Positions 23,392 to 31,887 of a stretch of 64,000 nt of DNA are shown here, piece after piece. The position numbers were made by a program, and so were the translations under genes. The stretch's first letter is position 1. Each line of letters begins with the position of its first letter. The notes under the pieces are model-generated. The model searched no databases, was not told the origin of the DNA, and saw only the letters and a list, made by a program, of their open reading frames with translations. This DNA is from Pseudomonas sp. ISL-84 (GTDB taxonomy: Bacteria > Bacillota > Bacilli > Bacillales > Cytobacillaceae): contig JAGGRA010000039.1 in NCBI GenBank assembly GCA_018613035.1, positions 1 to 64,000 on the forward strand, written 5' to 3'.

Positions 23392-24453
23392 ATGATAGAT
23401 TTACTAAGAAAACTTACCAGCTTATCGGGTCCGTGCGGTTATGAACATGCCGTATCCTACTATTTAAAGGAGTATCTGGAGGATAAAACGGACTCCGTCA
23501 TGATTGACCCAATCGGGAATGTGATAGCAAGGAAGAAAGGTGAGAAGCCTGGACCGGTTATTTTACTAACGGCTCATGTGGATGAAATCGGCTTTATGGT
23601 TAAAAAGATAGAAGAAAACGGCCTGCTGCGTTTTGAAAAATTAGGCGGAAACGATGACCGCATTCTTCTTGCTCAGCCGGTGAAAGTGATAGGGACAGAA
23701 GGTGATGTGCATGGTGTGATCGGAACAATGTCTGCGCATTATGTAAAATTTGATGACCCAAATAAAGTGAGAAAGCATTCTCAAATGTATATTGATATTG
23801 GTGCTTCTTCAAAAGAAGAGGCGGCGGAAATGGGTATTGAAGTTGGAACACCTGTTACCTGGGGTACCGGGTTCCAGGTTTTTGGCCCTGAAAAGAGCAG
23901 AAAGATTCGATCGAAGGCACTGGATGATCGGGCTGGGTGCGCTGTGCTGGTACAAGCACTTGAAGAAATAAAAGATGCATCTTTTGCCGGCGAATTGATT
24001 TTCCTTTTCGCAGTTCAGGAGGAGGTCGGTTTAAGAGGAGCTAAAACAGCGGCAGAACATTTAAAAGCCGATGCCGCTATTGCTATTGATACGACTGCGG
24101 TCAGTGATACACCAGAAGAAACTATGGATGGCAGTCTCGGTCTGGGCAGAGGAACAGGCATTAAAGTGATGGATTTCAGTTTGATTGTACATAAAACGAT
24201 GAAAGATTTACTGATAAAGCAGGCAAAGGAAAGCAAAATACCTTATCAGCTTGAAGTCTTCCCGGGAATTGGAACAGATGGCGGTGCAGTGGCTTACGCC
24301 AATAAGGGAATTCCAACAGGTGTTCTCTCAATCCCTTCCCGTTATGCCCATTCGCCCGTTGAGGTTATTGATTATGCGGACCTTGAAGCCACAAAAGATT
24401 TGGTTAAAGCATTTATCTTAAATCTGGAGGAAGATCAAAAATTTCCTTTTTAA
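23392..24453 (+). CDS. M42 family metallopeptidase (FrvX/PepA-like aminopeptidase)
   Basis: A 353-residue M42 (glutamyl aminopeptidase/cellulase M-like) peptidase. Predicted di-metal ligands are the histidine in LLTAHVDEIGF, the aspartate in SKALDDRAGCAVL and the catalytic glutamates in AVQEEVGLRGA. The remaining ligands are D in AIAIDTTAV and a C-terminal H in PSRYAHSPVEVIDY. M42 enzymes form large dodecameric aminopeptidases; some relatives cleave non-peptide amides. It is the second gene of the MBL-M42-isomerase-dehydrogenase operon, which suggests hydrolysis of an amide or dipeptide-like intermediate. Confidence 0.92.
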   Translation: MIDLLRKLTSLSGPCGYEHAVSYYLKEYLEDKTDSVMIDPIGNVIARKKGEKPGPVILLTAHVDEIGFMVKKIEENGLLRFEKLGGNDDRILLAQPVKVIGTEGDVHGVIGTMSAHYVKFDDPNKVRKHSQMYIDIGASSKEEAAEMGIEVGTPVTWGTGFQVFGPEKSRKIRSKALDDRAGCAVLVQALEEIKDASFAGELIFLFAVQEEVGLRGAKTAAEHLKADAAIAIDTTAVSDTPEETMDGSLGLGRGTGIKVMDFSLIVHKTMKDLLIKQAKESKIPYQLEVFPGIGTDGGAVAYANKGIPTGVLSIPSRYAHSPVEVIDYADLEATKDLVKAFILNLEEDQKFPF

Positions 24454-24468
24454 TTAATGGAGGTTATG

Positions 24469-25239
24469 ATGGAAAAATTCGCCGTTAATATTTCAACCGT
24501 TTTTACAGAATTTCCTTTTTTGGAGCGGTTAAAAAAAGCCAGGGAAAATGGTTTTTCATATGTTGAGTGCCAATTTCCGTATGACTGTACAATAGAAGAA
24601 ATTCAGAGGGAGCTCGAGCAGAATCGGTTATCATTGCTTTTGATTAATTTGCTGCCAGGTAATTGGGAAAAAGGAGATCGTGGCATAGCTGCTAACCCCC
24701 GCCGTATTGAAGAGTTTAGGAGATCAGTAGATGAAGCAATCCGTTATGCAAATGCCTTAAAGGTTACAAACATCCATTGTATGGCTGGAATCGTTTCTGA
24801 AAGCGATCAAGAAGAAGCAAACCAAGTATATATTGATAATCTTTTGTATGCTGGTTCAAAAATGGCGGCATATGGAATCTCTCTATTAATAGAACCTATC
24901 AACCCTTTCGATATGCCTGGCTATTTCTTAAATGATCTAGAACAGGCTGTGGAGATATTGAAAATTGTTGATTTGCCAAATGTGAAGCTTCAGTTTGATT
25001 TTTACCATATTGAAAGAATCCATGGAAACCCGCTTTCAATCTATCAAAAATATTCTAATCTTGTGGAGCATGTACAGATTGCAGATCACCCGGGAAGGCA
25101 TGAGCCAGGTACAGGAGAAATGAATTATAAGAATATACTTCAGCATTTGAAAGATTCCTATAAAGGCTATATTGGCCTTGAGTATAACCCGCAAGGCAGA
25201 AGCGAGGAAAGCTTTGAGTGGCTAAAGGAATTAGAGTAG
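24469..25239 (+). CDS. hydroxypyruvate isomerase-like TIM-barrel protein
   Basis: A 256-residue TIM-barrel enzyme of the hydroxypyruvate isomerase (Hyi)/xylose-isomerase-like family. It shows LLINLLPGNWEKGDRGIAANP, the metal-binding glutamate in LLIEPINPFDMPGYFL and the histidine/aspartate region QFDFYHIERI plus HVQIADHPGRHEPGTGEMNY, all typical of Hyi. The ATG at 24469 fits GGAGG at the right spacing; an upstream in-frame ATG overlaps that signal. The 3-hydroxyisobutyrate-dehydrogenase-like gene is 12 bp downstream. Hyi and tartronate semialdehyde reductase together normally form the glyoxylate/hydroxypyruvate to glycerate route, so a C2-C3 acid product is plausible. Confidence 0.88.
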   Translation: MEKFAVNISTVFTEFPFLERLKKARENGFSYVECQFPYDCTIEEIQRELEQNRLSLLLINLLPGNWEKGDRGIAANPRRIEEFRRSVDEAIRYANALKVTNIHCMAGIVSESDQEEANQVYIDNLLYAGSKMAAYGISLLIEPINPFDMPGYFLNDLEQAVEILKIVDLPNVKLQFDFYHIERIHGNPLSIYQKYSNLVEHVQIADHPGRHEPGTGEMNYKNILQHLKDSYKGYIGLEYNPQGRSEESFEWLKELE

Positions 25240-25251
25240 GGAGGATATAGC

Positions 25252-26145
25252 ATGAAAATTGGTTTTATTGGAACCGGAGTAATGGGCTCACGGATGGTTA
25301 AACGCATGCTTAATAACGGCTATCAGGTGTATGTATATAATCGGACGATTGAAAAGGCTAAGGCGCTACTGGATCAGGGAGCTGATCATGCTGATTCCAT
25401 CAGCTCGCTTGCCCGCCAATGTGACGTGATTTGCACTTGCTTATCCATGCCAGGGGATGTTTTGGAGGTTTATACAGGAAATGAGGGCATTATCGAATAT
25501 GCCCGCCCTGGAACTGTCTGCATTGACTTGACATCAGTAGGAGAGGGTACAAGTAAAGAAATATATGAGCAGGCAAATGTGAAAGAGATCCGTTATCTTG
25601 ATTCTCCTGTAAGCGGTGGGCCAGAAGGTGCGGAAAACGGCACTTTAACGATAATGGTCGGAGGAGAGAAAGCGGCTTTCGAAAAAATAAACCATATCCT
25701 GACGGTGCTGGGTGAAACCGTTGAATATCTTGGTCCTTCTGGTTCAGGCAGCATTGCCAAACTCATCAATCAGTATCTTGTTGCAGTCCATTCTCTGGCA
25801 GCATCAGAGGCAATGGTAGCCGGAGCAGCGTATGGTTTAGATTCCGAACAGCTCTTTAACATTTTAAAGGTTAGCTATGGAGATAGCAGGATTTTGCGGA
25901 GACATATGGAACAGTACGTATTTGATAGAAATTTCGAACCTGGCGGGGCAGTGAAATATGTCCATAAAGATGTCCGCCTGGCCAACAGGCTTTTGGAGGA
26001 AACAGGGCTGATGCAATATACAGGGCAAATGGCAGAAAAGGCTTTTCAAAACGCTGCGGACAAGGGACTTAGTGATCAGGATATGTCTTCTGTCATTCAG
26101 ACGCTGGAGGAACAAGCAGGAGTGGTTGTTAAAAGAAAAAAATAG
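25252..26145 (+). CDS. 3-hydroxyisobutyrate dehydrogenase/tartronate semialdehyde reductase family
   Basis: A 297-residue beta-hydroxyacid dehydrogenase. It has the N-terminal Rossmann signature GFIGTGVMGSRM (residues 3-14), the substrate-binding DSPVSGGPEGAENGTL and the catalytic lysine in GSGSIAKLINQ (near residue 170). Members include GarR/GlxR (tartronate semialdehyde reductase) and MmsB. Its position 12 bp after the Hyi-like gene favours a GarR/GlxR-like role in making glycerate, but sequence alone does not separate these from other members. A terminator follows, ending the operon. Confidence 0.9.
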   Translation: MKIGFIGTGVMGSRMVKRMLNNGYQVYVYNRTIEKAKALLDQGADHADSISSLARQCDVICTCLSMPGDVLEVYTGNEGIIEYARPGTVCIDLTSVGEGTSKEIYEQANVKEIRYLDSPVSGGPEGAENGTLTIMVGGEKAAFEKINHILTVLGETVEYLGPSGSGSIAKLINQYLVAVHSLAASEAMVAGAAYGLDSEQLFNILKVSYGDSRILRRHMEQYVFDRNFEPGGAVKYVHKDVRLANRLLEETGLMQYTGQMAEKAFQNAADKGLSDQDMSSVIQTLEEQAGVVVKRKK

Positions 26146-26152
26146 ATTAGAG

Positions 26153-26182
26153 CGGGGGCTGAATTGCCTCCGTTTTTATTAT
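26153..26182 (+). terminator. intrinsic terminator of the MBL-M42-Hyi-dehydrogenase operon
   Basis: CGGGGGC and GCCTCCG form the stem over TGAATT, followed by TTTTTATTATTTT. Confidence 0.82.
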
Positions 26183-26220
26183 TTTCCAAGTGAAATTAGT
26201 GACAAGCTGGTCCGAAGCGA

Positions 26221-26315
26221 ACTGACCGATAAAATTAAAAACTGACCGATATATCGGAAAACTAACCGATATATTAAAGATTTGACTGATAAACTATGTA
26301 ATCTGACCGATAAAT
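26221..26315. repeat. about 20-bp direct repeat array, five copies
   Basis: ACTGACCGAT-type units start at 26221, 26241, 26261, 26281 and 26302, alternating with AT-rich linkers. The core differs from the array at 11139, but period and layout are alike. Confidence 0.75.
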
Positions 26316-26377
26316 ATTTTGCCAGTTTGAAAAAGGGAATAATAACAGAGAGACTTTTCTATTAAAATTATAATGCT

Positions 26378-26406
26378 TTGCCGTTATTCTCCTAAATTAG
26401 TATAAT
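26378..26406 (+). promoter_or_regulatory. sigma-A-type promoter of the lysozyme-like gene
   Basis: -35 TTGCCG (26378-26383), 17-bp spacer, -10 TATAAT (26401-26406), 40 bp before the ATG. Confidence 0.7.
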
Positions 26407-26445
26407 AGAAAAAACTGAACTAATAGAAAAACCGGGAGAACAGCA

Positions 26446-27120
26446 ATGAAGCGTAAAAAAAGCAAAAAAAGAGTAAAACGCAGTTCAAATATAGCTTTAT
26501 TATTATTTACGATTATTTTTTCCTTTGTCCTAATTGACCAATTTCTAAAGCTCAACGTAGAGGAAAAAGCGGTGAAGTTCCTGCCAAATCCTGTAGCTGA
26601 AGATGTGCACAAATACACGCCGGTTCTTCGAAGGGAATTGGAAGAGGTAAATCTTGAAGAATATACGTTGGTGCTTGCGGCTATTATGCAGCAGGAAAGC
26701 AAAGGAAAGGGCGGAGATCCCATGCAGGCCTCTGAATCTGCAGGTTTGCCCCCCAACTCCATCAGCGATCCGGAAAAGAGCATTAAACAGGGAGTAAAAC
26801 ATTTTCAGAGAGCTTTTAATTATGGCAACCAGAAAAATGTAGATTTCCCTACCGTTATCCAGGCTTATAATATGGGGATTGGCTATATTGACTTCGTAGC
26901 TAAGCAAGGCGGGAAGCATAGTGAGGAGATAGCCAAGAAGTTCTCTCTTGTACAGGCAGAAAAGAACCCCCAGGTTTATAACTGCGGCGGTGATAAAAAT
27001 AACTTCCGCTACCCATATTGTTATGGCGATTTCACTTATACAACGAAAGTAACCAAAAACATAGAAATCCTAACAGCAAGCAATTCTGAGAAGACCGGGG
27101 ATTTTAAATCGGTTTGGTAA
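26446..27120 (+). CDS. membrane-anchored lysozyme-like protein (CwlT N-terminal type)
   Basis: A 224-residue protein with a basic N-terminus (KRKKSKKRVKRS), one transmembrane helix at about 20-38, and an extracellular lysozyme-like domain. LAAIMQQESKGKGGDPMQASES contains the catalytic glutamate, and VIQAYNMGIGYIDF is the goose-lysozyme-like follow-up motif. It is the fold of the muramidase half of CwlT of conjugative elements, but it occurs here alone without an NlpC/P60 half. It probably cuts peptidoglycan glycan strands at the membrane-wall interface. Stands as a single gene between two terminators. Confidence 0.85.
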   Translation: MKRKKSKKRVKRSSNIALLLFTIIFSFVLIDQFLKLNVEEKAVKFLPNPVAEDVHKYTPVLRRELEEVNLEEYTLVLAAIMQQESKGKGGDPMQASESAGLPPNSISDPEKSIKQGVKHFQRAFNYGNQKNVDFPTVIQAYNMGIGYIDFVAKQGGKHSEEIAKKFSLVQAEKNPQVYNCGGDKNNFRYPYCYGDFTYTTKVTKNIEILTASNSEKTGDFKSVW

Positions 27121-27169
27121 ACGGTCTCCAACACTGGTGCAAAAATAAAACATAATAAATATTGTAGTC

Positions 27170-27205
27170 AAAAACCGCACTAAAAAATTTTGTGCGGTTT
27201 TTGGT
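27170..27205 (+). terminator. intrinsic terminator after the lysozyme-like gene
   Basis: AAAAACCGCAC and GTGCGGTTTTT make an 11-bp stem with a T-rich tail; the A-rich left arm would let it work both ways. Confidence 0.85.
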
Positions 27206-27982
27206 TTGTATTTTTTTAAAATACTCTTCTTTATTCATAATTCATATTTAAATACGTTCTATATGTGTTATGTTAAAACCACTTCTCTTTCAAACCAAAA
27301 AACCCCTCACTTTTATATTTTTAAGCTGATGGGGTTTAAAAGTATTCTCCAAGAGGAATTGTTCATAGGTCATGACTGAAGCTATTTAGATTATGGCAGC
27401 AGTAGCAAGTAACCTTTATTTCTGAGTATTGTTTAGCGCAGGATTTTGCCGAGAGCAGCATCGTTAAATGATTATTGTCAGCCAGATTGTCCATTTAGTG
27501 ATGTAAATTATGTTTTACCGCCATGTTAAATTTCCGCATCAAGGTATATTTTTTTATTGCCTATCATATAAATGGGCTGTTGTCTGTTTTTTCTCTTTGG
27601 TTCAAAAATTATATTTTAATAAGTTTTTACATAAAAAATGAAACTAAATAGCTTTTCAATCGTCTATATATACGTGAGTTTATTTTCTGTTAAGTAATTA
27701 GATGGTTCTATCATTTCATAGAAAGATCACTTAAAAGCACTTCGGGTTCAGAGCCTAAAGTACTGTTCTTATAGGCGGGAATAGCTGTTTTATCCGGACA
27801 TGCTTGACTTTTTGCAAAAACGGAGTATAGTTATATTCTTGCACAGTACTTTAAGTTATTTCTTAGTTTGTTCATAGTTTTTTAATATTTAACAGTTATA
27901 CTAATTACTAGATTGATTGCCAACATATGATTTTAAAATTGATAGTGAATTATGTTAGAATAATGTGCTAGAAGGTAGGTGT
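27206..27982. other. 780-bp non-coding region upstream of LTA synthase gene
   Basis: AT-rich, with no ORF carrying a ribosome-binding site. AAACCCC/GGGGTTT at about 27299-27337 can pair weakly. A plausible promoter (TTGACT 27804-27809, 16 bp, TATAGT 27826-27831) would give a leader of about 140 nt before the LTA synthase gene. No riboswitch fold was recognised; the length is unusual for the window. Confidence 0.5.
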
Positions 27983-29983
27983 ATGATTTTGAATACTTTA
28001 CTTCAAAAGAGTCATGGTATTTTTAATAAATATATTGGCTTTTTCTTTTTGGCAGTATTTCTGCTTTGGATGAAAACGTATATAACTCAAATGACACAAT
28101 TTAATTTAGGTATTGAAAGTACATTGCAGCAGATCCTTTTATTTATTAATCCGCTTGGGTCTTCACTGCTATTTTTAGGACTTGCATTTTTCTTTAAGGG
28201 AAGAAAGAAGTATATAGCCTTAATGGTTATTTATTTCATTTTATCTTTCCTACTATTTGCGAACGTGGTGTACTATCGTTTCTTTAACGACTTTATTACG
28301 CTGCCTACATTAACCCAAACCCAAAACTTTGGTGATGTAAGCAGCAGTGTAAGCTCTCTTTTGAATTCCTATGACTTCCTTTTCTTTATTGATGTTTTAG
28401 TGCTGATAGGATTGCTTGTTTTTAAAGTCGTAAAAGTTGAAACAAAGGATATGTCCCGCCGCAGAGTGGCAGCATTGATTTATGCCTCACTGGCTGTTTC
28501 CTTTGCAAACCTGGGCATTGCTGAAACAGACCGTCCTGAACTATTAACTAGAGGATTTGACCGCAACTATATCGTTAAGTATCTGGGTATGTACAACTAT
28601 ACGATCTATGATGCGGTACAAAGTACGAAAGCATCCGCTCAGCGTGTTATGGCGGATAGCAGTGATACAACAGAAGTCATAAACTTTACAAAATCGAATT
28701 ACGCAGAACCGAACCCGAAGTACTTTGGTGCAGCAGAGGGTATGAATGTGATTTATCTTCATCTTGAATCTATTCAGACGTTCCTTATGAACTATGAGTT
28801 GCATGGTGAAGAAGTAACGCCATTCTTAAACTCATTAACACGTGAAGAAAACACAATGTATTTTGATAATTTCTTCCATCAGACTGCGCAAGGTAAAACA
28901 GCAGATGCCGAGTTTATCTTGGAAAACTCTTTATACGGATTGCCACAGGGCTCTGCATTCACAACGAAAGGTATGAACACATACCATGCTGCTCCGGCGA
29001 TCTTGAAGGATAAAGGCTATTCATCTGCCGTATTCCACGGTAACTCCGGAAGCTTCTGGAACCGTAATGAGATTTATAAATCATTTGGCTATGACAATTT
29101 CTTTGATGCAAACTATTATGATCTAAAGCCAGAGGACATGGCTGACTATGGATTAATGGATAAACCATTCTTTGAGCAATCCATGCCATATTTGGAATCA
29201 CTTCCACAGCCATTTTACTCAAAATTTATTACTGTATCGCATCACTATCCGTACCATATGGATCAGGAGAAGGCGACGATTGAGCCGCATACAACTGGCG
29301 ATAAATCGGTGGATAATTACTTCCAGACAGCCCGTTATGCTGACGAAGCACTTAAAGAGTTCTTTGAGCAGCTTAAAGCATCCGGCCTGTACGACAACTC
29401 CATTATCGTGATGTACGGTGACCATTATGGTATTTCCAAAAACCATAACAAAGCAATGGAAGAAGTTCTCGGCAAAGAAATTACGCCGTTTGATAGTGCT
29501 GGACTTCAGCGTGTTCCATTATTTATTCGTGTACCTGGCATGGAAGGCGGAGTAAACCATGAATTTGGCGGTCAGATTGATTTAATGCCAACTCTAATGC
29601 ACTTGCTGGGTATCGATACTAAAGATTATCTGCAGTTTGGTACAGATTTATTATCAGAACAGCACGATGATCTTGTACCGTTCAGAAACGGTGACTTTAT
29701 GAGCCCGACAATCTCTTCTGTTGACGGCAAGTTCTATGATTCAAAGACAGGCGAACTGCTTGAAGAAGAACGTTTGGAAGAAGCGAAAAAGCTTCAGGAA
29801 AGTGCTGAGCAAAAACTGGCGCTTTCTGATAAAGTAGTAAATGGCGACCTGCTTCGTTTCTACACACCTGAGAATTTTGAACCGGTAGACCGTTCGGAAT
29901 ATGACTATAAACCTGAAAAATCCGAAGGTGCAAATACAGAAGTGGAAAGTGAAAAAACAGTAGAAGAACAATCTAATAAATAA
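27983..29983 (+). CDS. ltaS: lipoteichoic acid synthase family protein
   Basis: A 666-residue LtaS-type polyglycerolphosphate synthase. Five membrane helices lie within residues 1-205, then an extracellular sulfatase-like domain. The nucleophilic threonine is in QGKTADAEFILENSLYGLP near residue 300, the manganese-site glutamate in YLHLESIQTF, and the C-terminal metal ligands in MYGDHYG. The C-terminus is a charged E/K-rich tail. The ATG at 27983 is preferred over the GTG at 27965 because GAAGGTAGG is well placed. Bacillaceae carry several LtaS paralogs, so this may be the primary or a stress paralog. The gene is monocistronic with a strong terminator. Confidence 0.92.
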   Translation: MILNTLLQKSHGIFNKYIGFFFLAVFLLWMKTYITQMTQFNLGIESTLQQILLFINPLGSSLLFLGLAFFFKGRKKYIALMVIYFILSFLLFANVVYYRFFNDFITLPTLTQTQNFGDVSSSVSSLLNSYDFLFFIDVLVLIGLLVFKVVKVETKDMSRRRVAALIYASLAVSFANLGIAETDRPELLTRGFDRNYIVKYLGMYNYTIYDAVQSTKASAQRVMADSSDTTEVINFTKSNYAEPNPKYFGAAEGMNVIYLHLESIQTFLMNYELHGEEVTPFLNSLTREENTMYFDNFFHQTAQGKTADAEFILENSLYGLPQGSAFTTKGMNTYHAAPAILKDKGYSSAVFHGNSGSFWNRNEIYKSFGYDNFFDANYYDLKPEDMADYGLMDKPFFEQSMPYLESLPQPFYSKFITVSHHYPYHMDQEKATIEPHTTGDKSVDNYFQTARYADEALKEFFEQLKASGLYDNSIIVMYGDHYGISKNHNKAMEEVLGKEITPFDSAGLQRVPLFIRVPGMEGGVNHEFGGQIDLMPTLMHLLGIDTKDYLQFGTDLLSEQHDDLVPFRNGDFMSPTISSVDGKFYDSKTGELLEEERLEEAKKLQESAEQKLALSDKVVNGDLLRFYTPENFEPVDRSEYDYKPEKSEGANTEVESEKTVEEQSNK

Positions 29984-29985
29984 AT

Positions 29986-30022
29986 AAAAAAGGCTGCCTG
30001 GGTAAATCCAGGCAGCCTTTTT
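29986..30022. terminator. bidirectional intrinsic terminator between ltaS and the nitrate transporter gene
   Basis: AGGCTGCCTGG and CCAGGCAGCCT form an 11-bp stem flanked by A-run and T-run; serves both convergent genes. Confidence 0.92.
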
Positions 30023-30049
30023 GCTGTTTTGGTATTAGGGATGTTGGTC

Positions 30050-31561
30050 TTATAATGCCTTTCGTTCCCTTATGCTTTCTTTAACCCGTGGGGCCTCGTT
30101 AGTTTGACGATCCTGTTCAGATAAATAATATTCCGAGCTAAAGGAGTTTTTAGGCTCTTCCAGCCAGAAAAAGCAAATGGCAAAGCTGATCAGCGCCCCG
30201 GCTGCCAGGATAAAAAAGAAAGTTTGTGGTGAAACGAAAGTATACAGGATTAAATAGATCGTTGCCCCGACATTTCCATAAGCTCCTGCCATTCCGGCTA
30301 TTTGCCCTGTTATCCGTTTTTTTATCATGGGGATGACGGCGAAGGTTGCCCCTTCAGCTCCTTGTATGAACATGGAAGTCAGAATCGTCATCATAACAGC
30401 AGCGAATAATGGCCAATTGGAATCGATAAACCCCATACCTAAGAGGCCGGCCGAAATACCAAGCATATAAACGAGCATGACTCTCTTTCTGTTTCCCATC
30501 CGATCCGAGAGCATGCCGCCGAGTGGACGGGCAATAAGATTAATAAAAGCGAAAGAAGCTGCAATCAATCCGGCTGTCGAAGGTGTCAGGGAGAATGTCA
30601 GCTGAAAGAACATGGGCAGCATGGATACAATCGCAAGCTCTGCGCCGAAGTTCGCAAAGTATGTACTGTTCAACGCAGCCACGTTTTTAAATTTATATTG
30701 ATCTTCCTCGGGAACTCCCGCTTTTAATATAGGAATATTCACTTCCAATATCTTATAAACCTGTATAAGAAATACCAGTCCAATCAGGCTCCAGACAATA
30801 TATAAAGCACTCTCCGACATAAAGCCCAGATTTTCAATTCTCCAGGCACTGACGGCTAGAGCGCCGCTAAGCGGGATGGACCATACGATTAGACGAAACA
30901 TATCTCCCCATGTGCTAACCTCCATGGCCCCTGATCTTTTCGGTTTAACGAGGGATTTTCCTTCAGGGGTATCCTTTACAGCCCAATAGTAGAATACTCC
31001 ATAAGCAAAACAAATAAGTCCTGTTAAGGCTAATGCGTATCTCCATCCGTCTTCGCCTCCCAAAAGGTTTAAGCCGATAACCGGCAGGATCATGGCTGCC
31101 GCTGCAGATCCAAAATTCCCCCAGCCCCCATATATTCCTTCTGCAAAGCCGACATCTTTTGGGGGGAACCACTCAGAAACCATTCGGATGCCAATGACAA
31201 AGCTTGCACCTATACTGCCGAGGACTAAGCGGGATATCATCAGCTGGAGCCAATTATCTGCAAATGCGAAAATTAATGTTGGAATGGACATGACAATCAA
31301 AAGAGAAGAATAAACCAGTCGTGGGCCATACCGATCCAGCAGGTTCCCAATGATGATTCTGGCTGGAATCGTTAAGGCGACATTCAGAATACCTAGTGCA
31401 GCAATATGTTGTACAGTTAGCCATTTCATTTCCTCCAGCATGGTGGTAGCTAAAGGAGCCATGTTGTACCAGGTGAAAAATGAAATAAAAAATGCGAGCC
31501 ATGTATAGTGCAATACTTTCATTCGCTCATCTTTAAATTTGAAAACATCTGTAACGTTCAT
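30050..31561 (-). CDS. nasA: MFS nitrate/nitrite transporter (NarK/NasA family)
   Basis: A 503-residue major facilitator with about twelve membrane helices, belonging to the nitrate/nitrite porter group. It shows the nitrate-signature-like GGWGNFGSAAAAMILP and AGAYGNVGATIYLILYTF, and a conserved arginine-containing segment NLIARPLGGMLSDRMGN. It reads away from the nas assimilation operon, with a perfect TnrA-type box 70 bp upstream. It should import nitrate for assimilation. The C-terminal 40 residues are a hydrophilic tail. Import versus nitrite export is not decided by sequence, but the context favours import. Confidence 0.9.
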   Translation of the reverse strand: MNVTDVFKFKDERMKVLHYTWLAFFISFFTWYNMAPLATTMLEEMKWLTVQHIAALGILNVALTIPARIIIGNLLDRYGPRLVYSSLLIVMSIPTLIFAFADNWLQLMISRLVLGSIGASFVIGIRMVSEWFPPKDVGFAEGIYGGWGNFGSAAAAMILPVIGLNLLGGEDGWRYALALTGLICFAYGVFYYWAVKDTPEGKSLVKPKRSGAMEVSTWGDMFRLIVWSIPLSGALAVSAWRIENLGFMSESALYIVWSLIGLVFLIQVYKILEVNIPILKAGVPEEDQYKFKNVAALNSTYFANFGAELAIVSMLPMFFQLTFSLTPSTAGLIAASFAFINLIARPLGGMLSDRMGNRKRVMLVYMLGISAGLLGMGFIDSNWPLFAAVMMTILTSMFIQGAEGATFAVIPMIKKRITGQIAGMAGAYGNVGATIYLILYTFVSPQTFFFILAAGALISFAICFFWLEEPKNSFSSEYYLSEQDRQTNEAPRVKESIRERKAL

Positions 31562-31631
31562 TAAAAATCCTCCTTAAAAAGTCTGAATATTTTAACATCA
31601 TCGCATACTTTAAATATTTATGTAATAGTTA

Positions 31632-31648
31632 TGTAAGGTTTTCTTACA
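31632..31648 (-). promoter_or_regulatory. TnrA box upstream of the nitrate transporter gene
   Basis: TGTAAGGTTTTCTTACA fits TGTNA-N7-TNACA exactly and is nearly palindromic. It lies 71 bp upstream of the leftward gene start, as expected for nitrogen-limitation activation by TnrA. Confidence 0.8.
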
Positions 31649-31818
31649 TAATTCAAAATCCCTATTTCCATCTATATCCATTGCTGGCAGCGGGATTAAA
31701 CGCTTACATATCAATAGAGAATAGGTAAAAACGGAGCATAAAAAGTAAATATGAAAGATGGGGCAAAAGTTTTGTAATGATGAAAATAATCAAAAAGTTA
31801 TGTTAATTATAAATTTCA

Positions 31819-31835
31819 TGTGATAATATCTAACA
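31819..31835 (+). promoter_or_regulatory. TnrA box upstream of nasB
   Basis: TGTGATAATATCTAACA fits TGTNA-N7-TNACA. It ends 52 bp before the nasB start, which is closer than TnrA activation sites usually lie, so the precise start of transcription needs care. The rest of the 326-bp divergent gap holds no gene. Confidence 0.75.
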
Positions 31836-31887
31836 TAACAAAAAGAAAAATATAGAAAGGTGGGAATCAAGTTGTTGGAGGGTTACT

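Noticed and set aside
27206-27982. Riboswitch or RNA gene in the long gap before ltaS
   Set aside because: Searched by eye for known aptamer and tRNA-like features; none convincing, only weak pairing near 27300.
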